Of a DNA stretch of 64,000 nt, positions 34,530-42,747 are shown one piece after another (the stretch's first letter is position 1; each line of letters starts with the position of its first letter). Both the position numbers and the translations under genes were made by a program. The stretch is taken from contig CAZVFX010000019.1 in the NCBI GenBank assembly GCA_964626565.1, forward strand, positions 12,760 to 76,759, read 5' to 3'. The notes beneath the pieces were generated by a model. It saw only the letters and a list, made by a program, of their open reading frames with translations, was not told the DNA's origin and did no database searches. Source of the DNA: CAZVFX01 sp964626565. GTDB lineage: Bacteria > Myxococcota_A > UBA9042 > CAIXZC01.

Positions 34530-35543
34530 TTGCAAACAACCGAAGTGATCGTTACTGCGGGGGACCCCGCCGGGGTGGGCCCTGAGATCCTGGTCTCGGT
34601 GCTGGGCGCAGCAGACCGGCCACCGCCCGGGATCACCCTCGTCTGCGATGGCGACCTCCTGGCTGCCACCGCGCAGCGCCTCGCCTCTCTGTCCCCTGAA
34701 TTCGAGGAAACGGTCCGGCGCTTCCGCAACCGGCTGAATGGGGAGATCGAGGTGCTGGAGCCGACTGCGAAAGCTGCCCCATTCAACCCCGGAGTGTGGG
34801 CCCCCGACAACGTGCCCTTTATCCGGGAGTCTCTTGCCGAGGGGCTTGCCATCGCCCGGCAAAGAGGGGCCGCGCTGGTGACCGGCCCTTCGGATAAACG
34901 GTTTTTCGTCGCGGAGGGACTCGCACATTCCGGTCACACTGAATACCTGGCCCAGCTAGCCGGTGAGCAAGCCCCGGTGATGCTGTTCGACGGCGGCTCG
35001 CACCGCACAGCCGTGCTGACAAGGCACATCCCCCTTCGGCAGGTGGCGTCCAGGGTAACCCCGGATAGGCTGCGCCGGGGTGCGCAACTGGCCGCGCAAT
35101 ACGTCCGGGCGGTGGAAGGCGACCACCCCCGCCCCGTCGCAATCGCGGGGCTTGACCCCCATTGCGGCGAATGGGGGGCTTCCTCCGGCACAGACCTGGA
35201 GGTCGCGGGGTGGGTGCGGACCCTGACGGACGAGGGCGTACCGATTGAAGGGCCGTTCCCGGCCGACACTCTGTTTGTTGCCGGGCGCTGGGAACGATAC
35301 GGCGTGGTGCTCTGCTGGTATCATGACCAGGGGATGATACCGGTGAAGCTCAACTCGTTTTCACAAGCGGTGAACGTGACTCTGGGGTTACCCGTGGCGC
35401 GGTGCGCACCTGCGCACGGAGTTGCCTATGACATCGCCGGTACGGGCCGCGCAGATACCGGGTCCTTTCGCCGGGCCATCCATCTGGCCGGCTCTCCGGG
35501 CATCACAAACCTCACAACATCAACGAATCCCTTGCCCGCGTGA
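34530..35543 (+). CDS. pdxA: 4-hydroxythreonine-4-phosphate dehydrogenase
   Basis: 337 residues from TTG 34530. It oxidises 4-phosphohydroxy-L-threonine in pyridoxal 5'-phosphate synthesis. PdxA motifs: VTAGDPAGVGPEI at the start, the three metal-binding histidines in SGHTEYLA, AGLDPHCGEWG and PAHGVAYDIAGTGRAD, and GPFPADTLF and YHDQGMIPVKL near the active site. The usual AGLNPHAGE is changed to AGLDPHCGE. No pdxJ is nearby. The length is normal. PdxA2-like paralogues with other substrates cannot be excluded. Confidence 0.88.
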   Translation: MQTTEVIVTAGDPAGVGPEILVSVLGAADRPPPGITLVCDGDLLAATAQRLASLSPEFEETVRRFRNRLNGEIEVLEPTAKAAPFNPGVWAPDNVPFIRESLAEGLAIARQRGAALVTGPSDKRFFVAEGLAHSGHTEYLAQLAGEQAPVMLFDGGSHRTAVLTRHIPLRQVASRVTPDRLRRGAQLAAQYVRAVEGDHPRPVAIAGLDPHCGEWGASSGTDLEVAGWVRTLTDEGVPIEGPFPADTLFVAGRWERYGVVLCWYHDQGMIPVKLNSFSQAVNVTLGLPVARCAPAHGVAYDIAGTGRADTGSFRRAIHLAGSPGITNLTTSTNPLPA

Positions 35544-35590
35544 TACATAGACGTTAAGCTAGAATTGTAAGACAGTACTGGCAGAGGAAT

Positions 35591-35629
35591 ATGAAAAATT
35601 TGCATAGGAGGAAACTCTTTATTCGCTAA
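35591..35629 (+). CDS. Possible 12-residue basic leader peptide
   Basis: ATG 35591, preceded by AGAGGA, encodes MKNLHRRKLFIR and stops at TAA. It lies between pdxA and the pilin promoter. It may be a leader peptide or chance. Confidence 0.15.
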   Translation: MKNLHRRKLFIR

Positions 35630-35698
35630 TTTTCGCAAAAAGCCCCGCTTCTGCCCGCTGAAACCGTGGTTTTTGAGGCTTTACCGCCGGTCGAGGGA

Positions 35699-35714
35699 TG
35701 GCATGGAACTTGCT
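35699..35714 (+). promoter_or_regulatory. Sigma-54 (RpoN)-type promoter for the minor pilin operon
   Basis: TGGCATG-GAAC-TTGCT matches the -24/-12 consensus TGGCAYG-N4-TTGCW exactly, with the required 10 bases between GG and GC. Transcription would begin near 35725, about 35 nt before ATG 35761. An RpoN-dependent enhancer-binding regulator is implied. Sigma-54 control of type IV pilin genes is established in several proteobacteria. Confidence 0.72.
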
Positions 35715-35760
35715 TCATATTGCCGAGGATGTGTGCCTGGGTGGCAGAGGTATCATTGAG

Positions 35761-36366
35761 ATGAAAGCCTTGAGAAAAATTAGCAGCGAGAGACCCTTTG
35801 AGCGGGGTTTCTCTCTCCTTGAGGCCGCCATCGTCCTCGTCATAATCGCCGTCATGGCGATTGTGTCCGTACCTGCAATCGTAAACACCCTGACCTACCA
35901 AAAGCTCTTGAGCGCCTCAGACGCTTTTGTCAACCAGGCCGAATTCGCCAGGGTACAGGCGGCAGCTCGGAATCGTGCGTACGAGTTCCATGTCGACCTT
36001 TCAGACGGAATTAACAGCGGGGCCATCATCCTGAATGAGGGGATCGGCGCCGCCTGTACCCAGGCCAGCTTCAATCCGGACTACGGAGCGCTCCAGGATA
36101 TTCGCAATCGCGATTATGCCGGGAGCCATCCTACCGTGCGTATAGAATCTGTCCTGCCTCAGAACCTGACGTCCACCAGCCTCTGTTTCAAGCCTGACGG
36201 CAGAGTCTATCGGGTAGACACCCGGGAGCCGGTGGAGTCGGTAGCTGCGGGTTATGCTGCGGGTGAAGCGATCTTCACCCTCCGTCTGTATACGGCGGAA
36301 GGGTTGGCCACCGACCACTCGCGTACGATAATCATCCCCTACAACGGGATACCGAAGGTGCGATGA
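35761..36366 (+). CDS. fimT: Minor pilin, GspH/FimT type
   Basis: 201 residues from ATG 35761. An earlier ATG at 35698 would lie inside the sigma-54 promoter. The type III (prepilin) leader is cut at RG|FSLLEAAIVLVIIAVMAIV with the invariant Glu5, followed by one long hydrophobic helix. Then comes a GspH/FimT-like globular domain: FVNQAEFARVQAAARNRAYEFHVDL, the classic helix-strand that defines the family, and later SLCFKPDGRVYRV. It acts in the inner membrane and is incorporated at the pilus tip or priming complex. First gene of a fimT-pilV-pilW-pilX-pilY1 operon; its end overlaps pilV (ATGA). Confidence 0.88.
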   Translation: MKALRKISSERPFERGFSLLEAAIVLVIIAVMAIVSVPAIVNTLTYQKLLSASDAFVNQAEFARVQAAARNRAYEFHVDLSDGINSGAIILNEGIGAACTQASFNPDYGALQDIRNRDYAGSHPTVRIESVLPQNLTSTSLCFKPDGRVYRVDTREPVESVAAGYAAGEAIFTLRLYTAEGLATDHSRTIIIPYNGIPKVR

Positions 36367-36968
36367 AGCAGAGGGTAAAGACGAGGTCTGGAGGTTATTC
36401 GCTGGTGGAGGTCCTTATTGTGATCGTCATCACCACCGTCGGATTCCTCTCCCTCATCAACCTGCAGATCGGCACTTTGCACGCGGTGGGTGCGACCAAG
36501 AACATGATGCAGGCTGTCAATATGGCCGAACACTTCATCGAAACGCTAAAAGCCGAAGCGGTGGAGTGGAACCAGGATGCCACCATGATGATGGCGGCTC
36601 CCCTGAGCTTCCCCAATCTGAGATTCGTGGGCAACCCGGTCGCAGGGGGCAGCAGCGGGTGGGTCAGAGGTTACCTCTCCCTCAACACGGACAAGCGGGT
36701 GGGTCCCCTGGGGAACAACCCGGTAGTTGACGGAGGGATCGCCAACGAGATTCGGCCCAACCGGGAGCGCAAGTTCTGCCTCCACTACCGGCTTACCTGG
36801 GTGGTTCCCAACTATTTGATCCGCGCAGATGTGCGAGCCATGTGGCTCAGAGACAACGCGAACATCGTTTTGTACCAGGATTGCCCCATCGGTATGGAGA
36901 CCGACCTCGCCAACGTGTCGGCGGTGACGATGCCGGGGACGATTATGCGAAACGTATTTGCACCATAG
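36363..36968 (+). CDS. pilV: Minor pilin PilV
   Basis: 201 residues; ATG overlaps the fimT stop. Short basic leader MKQRVKTRSGG then YSLVEVLIVIVITTVGFLSL with the Glu5 and a hydrophobic helix, then INLQIGTLHAVGATKNMMQAVNMAEHFIETLK, the PilV-type helix. The cysteines at CLHYRL and DCPIG probably form a disulfide in the globular part. Minor pilins PilV, PilW and PilX form the priming complex with PilY1 for type IV pilus assembly. Confidence 0.87.
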   Translation: MKQRVKTRSGGYSLVEVLIVIVITTVGFLSLINLQIGTLHAVGATKNMMQAVNMAEHFIETLKAEAVEWNQDATMMMAAPLSFPNLRFVGNPVAGGSSGWVRGYLSLNTDKRVGPLGNNPVVDGGIANEIRPNRERKFCLHYRLTWVVPNYLIRADVRAMWLRDNANIVLYQDCPIGMETDLANVSAVTMPGTIMRNVFAP

Positions 36969-38153
36969 GTGAAGATGCTGAACGGACGCGCAAATAAAGG
37001 TTTCACGCTGGTCGAGTTGATGGTGACCCTTGTACTCGCCATCGTGATAGTAGGCGCGCTGTACATGATCTATACCCAGAGCGTGTCCGCCTACCGCATG
37101 GAGAACCAGTACCTGGACATGCAGGAGCGTGTGCGGTTCGGCCTGGAGCACCTGAAGCGTGACCTTCGCCGGGCCGGTTTCCTCGCCACGCCCAACAGCG
37201 CCATCGACCAGGACGTGTGCCCCAAGCCGGCATTCGACCTGCGGGCGGTGACCCTGACCACCGGTCCGGGGGCGGGTTCAGTATTCGAGCCGTCCCCGGG
37301 CGCCAATCCCAACGTGGAGCCCACCGCCATCGTGCTGTTCGGTGACTTCTTCTCCGGCCGTGTGTTCCAAACCGCGGGGATCCAGGGAAACAGGATCTTC
37401 CTGGTGGAGAACGTCAACCTGCCCGGCTGTGAGGTTGACCCTGCCACCAGCAACGTGGTCTGCATCAACGAAGTCGAGTACAATCGGGTGTTCAACAGCA
37501 ACCGGTATTTGCGAATCATGACCCAGGACCAGTTCGAGGTTCTGATCCCGATCCAGTCAGCAAACTTCGCTGACAGAAGCGTCACAGTGACCCAAGCGGT
37601 GCCCATGGTATCCTCCGGTTCGCTGTGCGGAATCGTGGGCTTCGGCCAGGGGCTCGAAGTCAACGTGGCCGGCTTTGTGCGTTACCGCCTCGCCTTTGAC
37701 ACCAGGCCTAATGCCACCGTGGGCAAGACCGACCTGATTCGAGAGGAGTTGCAGGTGGATGGCGCCACGATCGTGCAAGGCAGCCAGCTCGTAATCGCTG
37801 ACTATGTTGTGGACCTGCAGTTCTACGACTTCGGCTTCGAGCAGGGAACCCCGGCCACGGGGCCCAACATTGTACGGTTCCCCCTGGTGACCGACCTGAA
37901 CAACCGACTTGGCGCCACCACGGCCGCGACGCCTCACGATTTGCGGTTCCTTACTGCGAAACTCACTGTCCGCACTGAGAATGAAGACCCGGGGTACTTT
38001 TTCGATCCCCGGCAGAGCCTTTTCGAGCCTCTCGAGGGGTTTGAAACCACCGATATGGAGGGAGCCTGCAGGACGTTGTCACTGGCCTCACGTGTGCAGC
38101 TTACTTCGTTGACGGTCAGAAACTTGAAACCTCAGGGCGGAGGAGGGCCATAG
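36969..38153 (+). CDS. pilW: Minor pilin PilW
   Basis: 394 residues from GTG 36969, directly after the pilV stop; ATG 36975 is an alternative that still leaves a 9-residue leader. Leader NGRANKG|FTLVELMVTLVLAIVIVGAL with Glu5. The following helix ends in ENQYLDMQERVRFGLEHLKRDLRRAGF, a PilW hallmark. The large beta-rich domain includes a Cys pair (GCEVDPATSNVVC). It is longer than most PilW proteins, with an extended C-terminal domain. The stop overlaps the pilX start by one base. Confidence 0.9.
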   Translation: MKMLNGRANKGFTLVELMVTLVLAIVIVGALYMIYTQSVSAYRMENQYLDMQERVRFGLEHLKRDLRRAGFLATPNSAIDQDVCPKPAFDLRAVTLTTGPGAGSVFEPSPGANPNVEPTAIVLFGDFFSGRVFQTAGIQGNRIFLVENVNLPGCEVDPATSNVVCINEVEYNRVFNSNRYLRIMTQDQFEVLIPIQSANFADRSVTVTQAVPMVSSGSLCGIVGFGQGLEVNVAGFVRYRLAFDTRPNATVGKTDLIREELQVDGATIVQGSQLVIADYVVDLQFYDFGFEQGTPATGPNIVRFPLVTDLNNRLGATTAATPHDLRFLTAKLTVRTENEDPGYFFDPRQSLFEPLEGFETTDMEGACRTLSLASRVQLTSLTVRNLKPQGGGGP

Positions 38154-38731
38154 TGGCTACGAGCAAAAGAGCTGGACGCACCGGCCCTGTTGTCCGCAAG
38201 GGAGAAGAGGGGTCGATTCTCCTGGTTTCCCTTCTGGTACTGCTGGTGCTCACCGGGGTCGCCCTGATTGTGGTGCAGAACGTGAGTATGGAGTTGACCA
38301 ACGTTGGTACCTTCCGGGTCGCGAAGCAGGGCTACTACCTCACGGAAGCGGGATTGGCCGGGCCGTTGATGCTGGCCTCCCAGGACCAGAACCTGTTCCT
38401 GGGCGGTCTGGAGAAGAACGACTTCAAGGTGTACATGACCGATATCGACAACAACTTCTTCGACTTCGACACCTGGGGCAGCTTCGGTCCCCAGTTTGCC
38501 GACCCCGACGCTGCGGCCTTCGTCACCTACTTCCACGACCCTGTGGACACCAAGCGGGTGCCGGGATTCTCGACGGTGGGGTTCTGTTATCGTAAGTACA
38601 CGGTGACTTCAGACGGTTACCTTGGCAAGTCGGCGGTGCAGAATACCAACACCGCTGCAAATATTGAACACACGGCCCTGGCGAGATTCGTCTCGCACGT
38701 ATACATGGGGCCGTTTCAGTGTGGGTTCTAG
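38153..38731 (+). CDS. pilX: Minor pilin-like protein PilX
   Basis: 192 residues from GTG 38153. The N-terminus RKGEEGSILLVSLLVLLVLTGVALIVVQNVSMEL has the PilX-type helix: the G|S site replaces G|F and there is no Glu5, as is common in PilX. Then TFRVAKQGYYLTEAGLAG, a PilX signature. The globular part holds two cysteines (GFCYRK, FQCGF). Fourth gene of the operon, 17 bp before pilY1. Confidence 0.84.
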   Translation: MATSKRAGRTGPVVRKGEEGSILLVSLLVLLVLTGVALIVVQNVSMELTNVGTFRVAKQGYYLTEAGLAGPLMLASQDQNLFLGGLEKNDFKVYMTDIDNNFFDFDTWGSFGPQFADPDAAAFVTYFHDPVDTKRVPGFSTVGFCYRKYTVTSDGYLGKSAVQNTNTAANIEHTALARFVSHVYMGPFQCGF

Positions 38732-38748
38732 ATGGGTGGGGTGGAATT

Positions 38749-41700
38749 ATGAAACAAAGACGGCCGCCAGTCTTTATTGTGCCGGTGCTGATTGCGCTGC
38801 TTTTTGCAGCGTGGCCACCCGGCAGCGCCTGGGCGAAGAAGGTTACGCCCAAACCCGTTGTCTTGCTCCTGCTTGACAGCTCGGGAAGTATGGAATCTTC
38901 CGTGAGCGAGCTTGATCAAGAAGGAGTTGTACCCATTTGTCACGATACCAAAGATACCAGCTTTGACTATGACAAGTCCCGTTGGGTGGTGGCGGCCGAA
39001 GTTCTGACGGGTTCTTTCATCGATTACTGGTGCACCCACGACATGCGTGACGACGACGCCACGCGAGAAGACTACCTGTACTCCTTCAACCCTCAAACAG
39101 GCGAGGTAGAAGTGCCTCACGTCCTGCCCCAGGCCACTGAAGTTGATGGTTCGACCCAGCGGCATGACGGATTGTTGGACCTTTACCGGGACAATATCAA
39201 GTTCGGACTCATGACATTCGACGTTCGAGTTGCTCCCGGCGTCGACCAGGCCGGAGGCTTCAGCTACGGAGAGAACAAGGCTTTCAACGGCACGCCGGTA
39301 AACTGGGGAGCTCGCAACGAGGACGCGGTGTGGGGTGCGCTGGTGTCACCGCCCAAGGAAGACGGCCTCGAAGCAATTCGCAACGTCAACGCGGAGATCC
39401 AGCAGCAGGTCCTTATGGCCAAGCCGTACGGTGGTACCCCCATCGCTCCGCAACTGGAAGACGCTTTGGAGTTTTTCGAAAATGACGAAAGGGTCAAGGC
39501 CTACGACGACGTGTCGGGCGAAGGTGACCCGTACTTTGACTGCCGTTCCAAGAACATCATCCTCGTCACCGACGGGGCTCCCAACCTCGGTGAGGGAGGA
39601 TTTGGTTACCTCCATTCACACCAGGTTGCCAAGGAGTTGTTTGCCCGGGGGATAACGGTGCACGTTGTCGGCTTCCAGATGCCGCCAGGCACTTTCACCC
39701 TGCTCGACAAGATAGCCAGGGCTGGTTCGGGAGACGATTATGGGGCTCGCATTGTGGTAAGTCAGGCGGACCTTCTCCAGCAACTTGGCGAGATCCTGGT
39801 TGAGATTCAGGGCAACTCGCCTGCCCGCACCGGTACCACCATCAGCAACCGGACCATGACAAACGACGACAAGCAGTACCAGTTCAATGCGTCGTTCAGC
39901 GGCACAAGTGTCAGCCCTCTGGACCAGGTAGGCCATCTCGACCAACTCATTTACCGTTGCGATGCCTCGTGCGTACCGGAAGGTATGGATGATGACGGCG
40001 CCTCCCTGTGCGAAGTGTTCTCCATTTCCGAAGCACTCAACGAAAGGACTACCGACCGTACGATCTATACACAACTCACCGGGTCGTTGGAGTCGTTTAC
40101 CAACAACGACAGCATCACTGCGGATGTGCTGGACATTCCGACTGAAGGCGACCTTCCTCAACTGGATCCGTTCATCGAGGCGGGCGGCCTGATGGTGTTT
40201 TCCGGGGTTCCCCTCGGCGACGCGGGCGTGGAGACGGTCCGAGACCAGTATGCGGAGCAGTTGGTAAGACTGGTGGCCGGAGAAGAAGGCAGCCGGCGGG
40301 CGACCATCCGCATGGGCGCGATCTATCACTCAGATCCGGTAATGCAGCCCAACCTCTACACCGTCACCTCGCCTATTCCCTCCTTTGAGGCCTATCGAGC
40401 CCAGTGGGATGTGCTCACCCGGCCGACGGTGCTCTTTGTGGGTACTCACGACGGCCAGATGCACGCGTTCCGGGTGGACCGGAAAAGCGACCTCATGGAA
40501 GATGAATACGGCATGGAGCTGTGGTCGTTTATTCCCAAACATCTGTTGCAGAAACTGGACAACCTGTCCATGGGCATGGACTACCTTATGGACGCTCCGC
40601 CGGTGGTGCAGGAAGTTCGCATGCTCAGAAGCAATGCGGTGGTCACCATTGAGGATGAGATCGACCAGTGGAAGTCGGTGCTTATGTCCGGCTATCGCGG
40701 CGGCGGCCGTGGCTACTTCGCTATGGACGTCACCGACCCGGTGACGCCGTCTCTCATGTGGGAGCTTTCGGATACCGAGCGTTGCTTCAACCCTGAAGAG
40801 GGCGTGCCCACCTGCCTCGACACCGACGACTTCGCTCGCATGGGCTTTTCGTACAGCACGCCGGCAGTCGGGGCGATCTTCTTCAACGACACCGGCGTCT
40901 ACCAGGAGCGCGCAGTCGCTATCTTCGGCGGCGGTCAGTCGGACCCGACTGACCTGAGGGGTACCGATTGCGGCTGTCCCGGCAACAAGATTGCAGTTCT
41001 CCACGTTCCCCCGGGCAATCCGGAGAACGCGCACAAGCTGTGCATCCCGGAACCAGCTCTTAACGCCCACCTGAACATGGGGTATATCATCTGCCAGGGC
41101 GGCATTGCCGACGCGGGCTCAGGCAGGGCGGTCTTCGTGGTCGATCTTGCCACCGGCGAGTTGCTAAAAGAATTCTGCAACGACTGTGGCAATGTTGAGG
41201 ACTCCAACGGCGCGGCCGCAAACAACGGCGATGGCATGGATTGCCCCATGACCGGTGCGGTGGCAGCCCACGACTCGTATATCGGCGGCATCATCACCAG
41301 GGCGTTCATCGGCGACGATTGCGGCCAACTCTGGCGGCTGGATATTTCCGACACCGACCCCAACAACTGGTCGTTGAAGTTCTTCCACGACGCTTACGAG
41401 GGTGTTGCCATTGATGATTCGTCCCGGCGGGCGATCTCCATCAAGCCTTCCATGGCCGTGGGCCAGACTCGTGGCCAGGTAATGCTGGTCTACGGAACCG
41501 GCGATTCCGACGACCCGTTGGGCGTTGGAGAAGCGGACCGTGTGTACTCGGTGAGCGAGTACTGGGATGATGGTTTCACTGCCGAAGTGAACTGGGAACT
41601 GTTCCTGGAAGCGGAAGAGACGTTCTCGGCCGCTGCAGTGGTCTTCGACGAGGTTGCATACTTCACGACGCAGACCGCTGGTGGAGGCTTGTGCGACCTG

Positions 41701-42177
41701 GGGGTCGGCCGGCTGTGGGGGCTTGACTACGACGGCAACGTTGCAGTACCCAACGCGACAGATGACATTATCGGAGCGCTGGACGAGGATGGGGAAGCAC
41801 ACACCCTCGACTTTGTCGAGTACCTGGAGTTTGAGAATTCGGAACTGCTGGGCGTACAGGTTGTGCAACGCCCCGGCTGCTTCTCTTCTCCCAGTGACTA
41901 TGAGCCGTGGAACGACGGCGTCAGATCAGGCTCATCGCCTCCGAAGTCGGGAGGCCTCTTCCCCGGCTTCGGTCCGGGCGGCGGCTTGATGTTCGGTGGC
42001 GCCAGCAGCGGCAACCTGGAAGTTGTGGTGCAGACCGGTGAAACCGGCGTTTCGAGTCCGGGCATGACTCCGCCGGAAGGCGGCGGCCAGATCAAAACCG
42101 GTAACAAGGCCGCGCAAAAACTCACTCGCCCCGCGCAGTCGGTGTTCTCCACTTCCTGGGGCTTGGTGTTCGACTAG
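38749..42177 (+). CDS. pilY1: Type IV pilus adhesin/tip protein PilY1
   Basis: 1142 residues; ATG 38749 is preceded by GGGGTGGAATT. Signal peptide ending PGSAWA, then a von Willebrand A domain with MIDAS DSSGS at 43-47, including TDGAPNLGEGG and GITVHVVGFQMPPG. The C-terminal half is the PilY1 beta-propeller (PTVLFVGTHDGQMHAFRV, PKHLLQKLDNLSMG, VTDPVTPSLMWEL, GAFIGDDCGQLWRLD-type blades). Several Cys pairs. PilY1 promotes pilus extension, adhesion and mechanosensing. The last 80 residues are Gly/Pro-rich and divergent. It ends the pilin operon with the small lipoprotein behind it. Confidence 0.9.
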   Translation: MKQRRPPVFIVPVLIALLFAAWPPGSAWAKKVTPKPVVLLLLDSSGSMESSVSELDQEGVVPICHDTKDTSFDYDKSRWVVAAEVLTGSFIDYWCTHDMRDDDATREDYLYSFNPQTGEVEVPHVLPQATEVDGSTQRHDGLLDLYRDNIKFGLMTFDVRVAPGVDQAGGFSYGENKAFNGTPVNWGARNEDAVWGALVSPPKEDGLEAIRNVNAEIQQQVLMAKPYGGTPIAPQLEDALEFFENDERVKAYDDVSGEGDPYFDCRSKNIILVTDGAPNLGEGGFGYLHSHQVAKELFARGITVHVVGFQMPPGTFTLLDKIARAGSGDDYGARIVVSQADLLQQLGEILVEIQGNSPARTGTTISNRTMTNDDKQYQFNASFSGTSVSPLDQVGHLDQLIYRCDASCVPEGMDDDGASLCEVFSISEALNERTTDRTIYTQLTGSLESFTNNDSITADVLDIPTEGDLPQLDPFIEAGGLMVFSGVPLGDAGVETVRDQYAEQLVRLVAGEEGSRRATIRMGAIYHSDPVMQPNLYTVTSPIPSFEAYRAQWDVLTRPTVLFVGTHDGQMHAFRVDRKSDLMEDEYGMELWSFIPKHLLQKLDNLSMGMDYLMDAPPVVQEVRMLRSNAVVTIEDEIDQWKSVLMSGYRGGGRGYFAMDVTDPVTPSLMWELSDTERCFNPEEGVPTCLDTDDFARMGFSYSTPAVGAIFFNDTGVYQERAVAIFGGGQSDPTDLRGTDCGCPGNKIAVLHVPPGNPENAHKLCIPEPALNAHLNMGYIICQGGIADAGSGRAVFVVDLATGELLKEFCNDCGNVEDSNGAAANNGDGMDCPMTGAVAAHDSYIGGIITRAFIGDDCGQLWRLDISDTDPNNWSLKFFHDAYEGVAIDDSSRRAISIKPSMAVGQTRGQVMLVYGTGDSDDPLGVGEADRVYSVSEYWDDGFTAEVNWELFLEAEETFSAAAVVFDEVAYFTTQTAGGGLCDLGVGRLWGLDYDGNVAVPNATDDIIGALDEDGEAHTLDFVEYLEFENSELLGVQVVQRPGCFSSPSDYEPWNDGVRSGSSPPKSGGLFPGFGPGGGLMFGGASSGNLEVVVQTGETGVSSPGMTPPEGGGQIKTGNKAAQKLTRPAQSVFSTSWGLVFD

Positions 42178-42189
42178 AGGCTTAGGCTC

Positions 42190-42747
42190 TTGAAACAACT
42201 TGTCAGCGCGACTCTCCTTCTTCTTATCACCGTGTCAGGGGCGTGCAAGTCCGAGGAGGAAGCCAAGCCGGAGGCCAGCAGACCCGCGACATTGGACATT
42301 GCACTCCCTGAGCTTGCTATTCCCACTGCACCGGCCGATCTCCCCCCGGTTCTTGTCCCCTCATCAGTCCCCGGGTTCGATTTGCTATCCGTTCCAACCA
42401 AGGCCCGCTTTGAGAAGGCGGACGGGGAGGATCGATGGTACACCATCGAAGTGGGTCTGGAGGAGTTGATCCGATTCTACCGGGAACAGGGATTCGAGGT
42501 GGTTCGCAATCCCCCCGGAGCCACGGTCAGGACGGGTGAAAAGACCCGGGTGCTGCGAATCGTCCCCGACAAGGGGCGTCGCTTCCGGCTGATGTTCCTG
42601 TCGTTGAAGCCGCCGGTTGCAGCCCCTGGCGGAAAAACTCCGGTGCCCGCGGACATACCCCCCGACATGGCAGAGAAGATCCGCAAGGGAGTGGAGTCAG
42701 GTGACCCCGACGTGGACAAATTGTTTCCTAAGGAGTATCAGCGCTGA
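42190..42747 (+). CDS. Small lipoprotein of unknown function downstream of pilY1
   Basis: 185 residues from TTG 42190. Lipobox VSGAC, a Pro/Leu-rich linker, then a folded domain (RWYTIEVGLEELIRFYREQGFEVVRNPPGATV) followed by basic RILRIVPDKGRRFRLMFLSL-like strands. The alpha/beta C-terminal domain looks like a small peptidoglycan or lipid-contacting domain, but no family is recognised. It is 12 bp after pilY1 and probably cotranscribed, so a pilus-related role is possible. The 3' end overlaps the convergent PBP gene by 20 bp. Confidence 0.72.
   Translation: MKQLVSATLLLLITVSGACKSEEEAKPEASRPATLDIALPELAIPTAPADLPPVLVPSSVPGFDLLSVPTKARFEKADGEDRWYTIEVGLEELIRFYREQGFEVVRNPPGATVRTGEKTRVLRIVPDKGRRFRLMFLSLKPPVAAPGGKTPVPADIPPDMAEKIRKGVESGDPDVDKLFPKEYQR

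Noticed and set aside
35636..35690. c-di-GMP (GEMM) riboswitch upstream of the pilins
   Set aside because: Only short fragments resemble the consensus; the conserved order of P1-P3 elements is not met and it lies upstream of the sigma-54 start.
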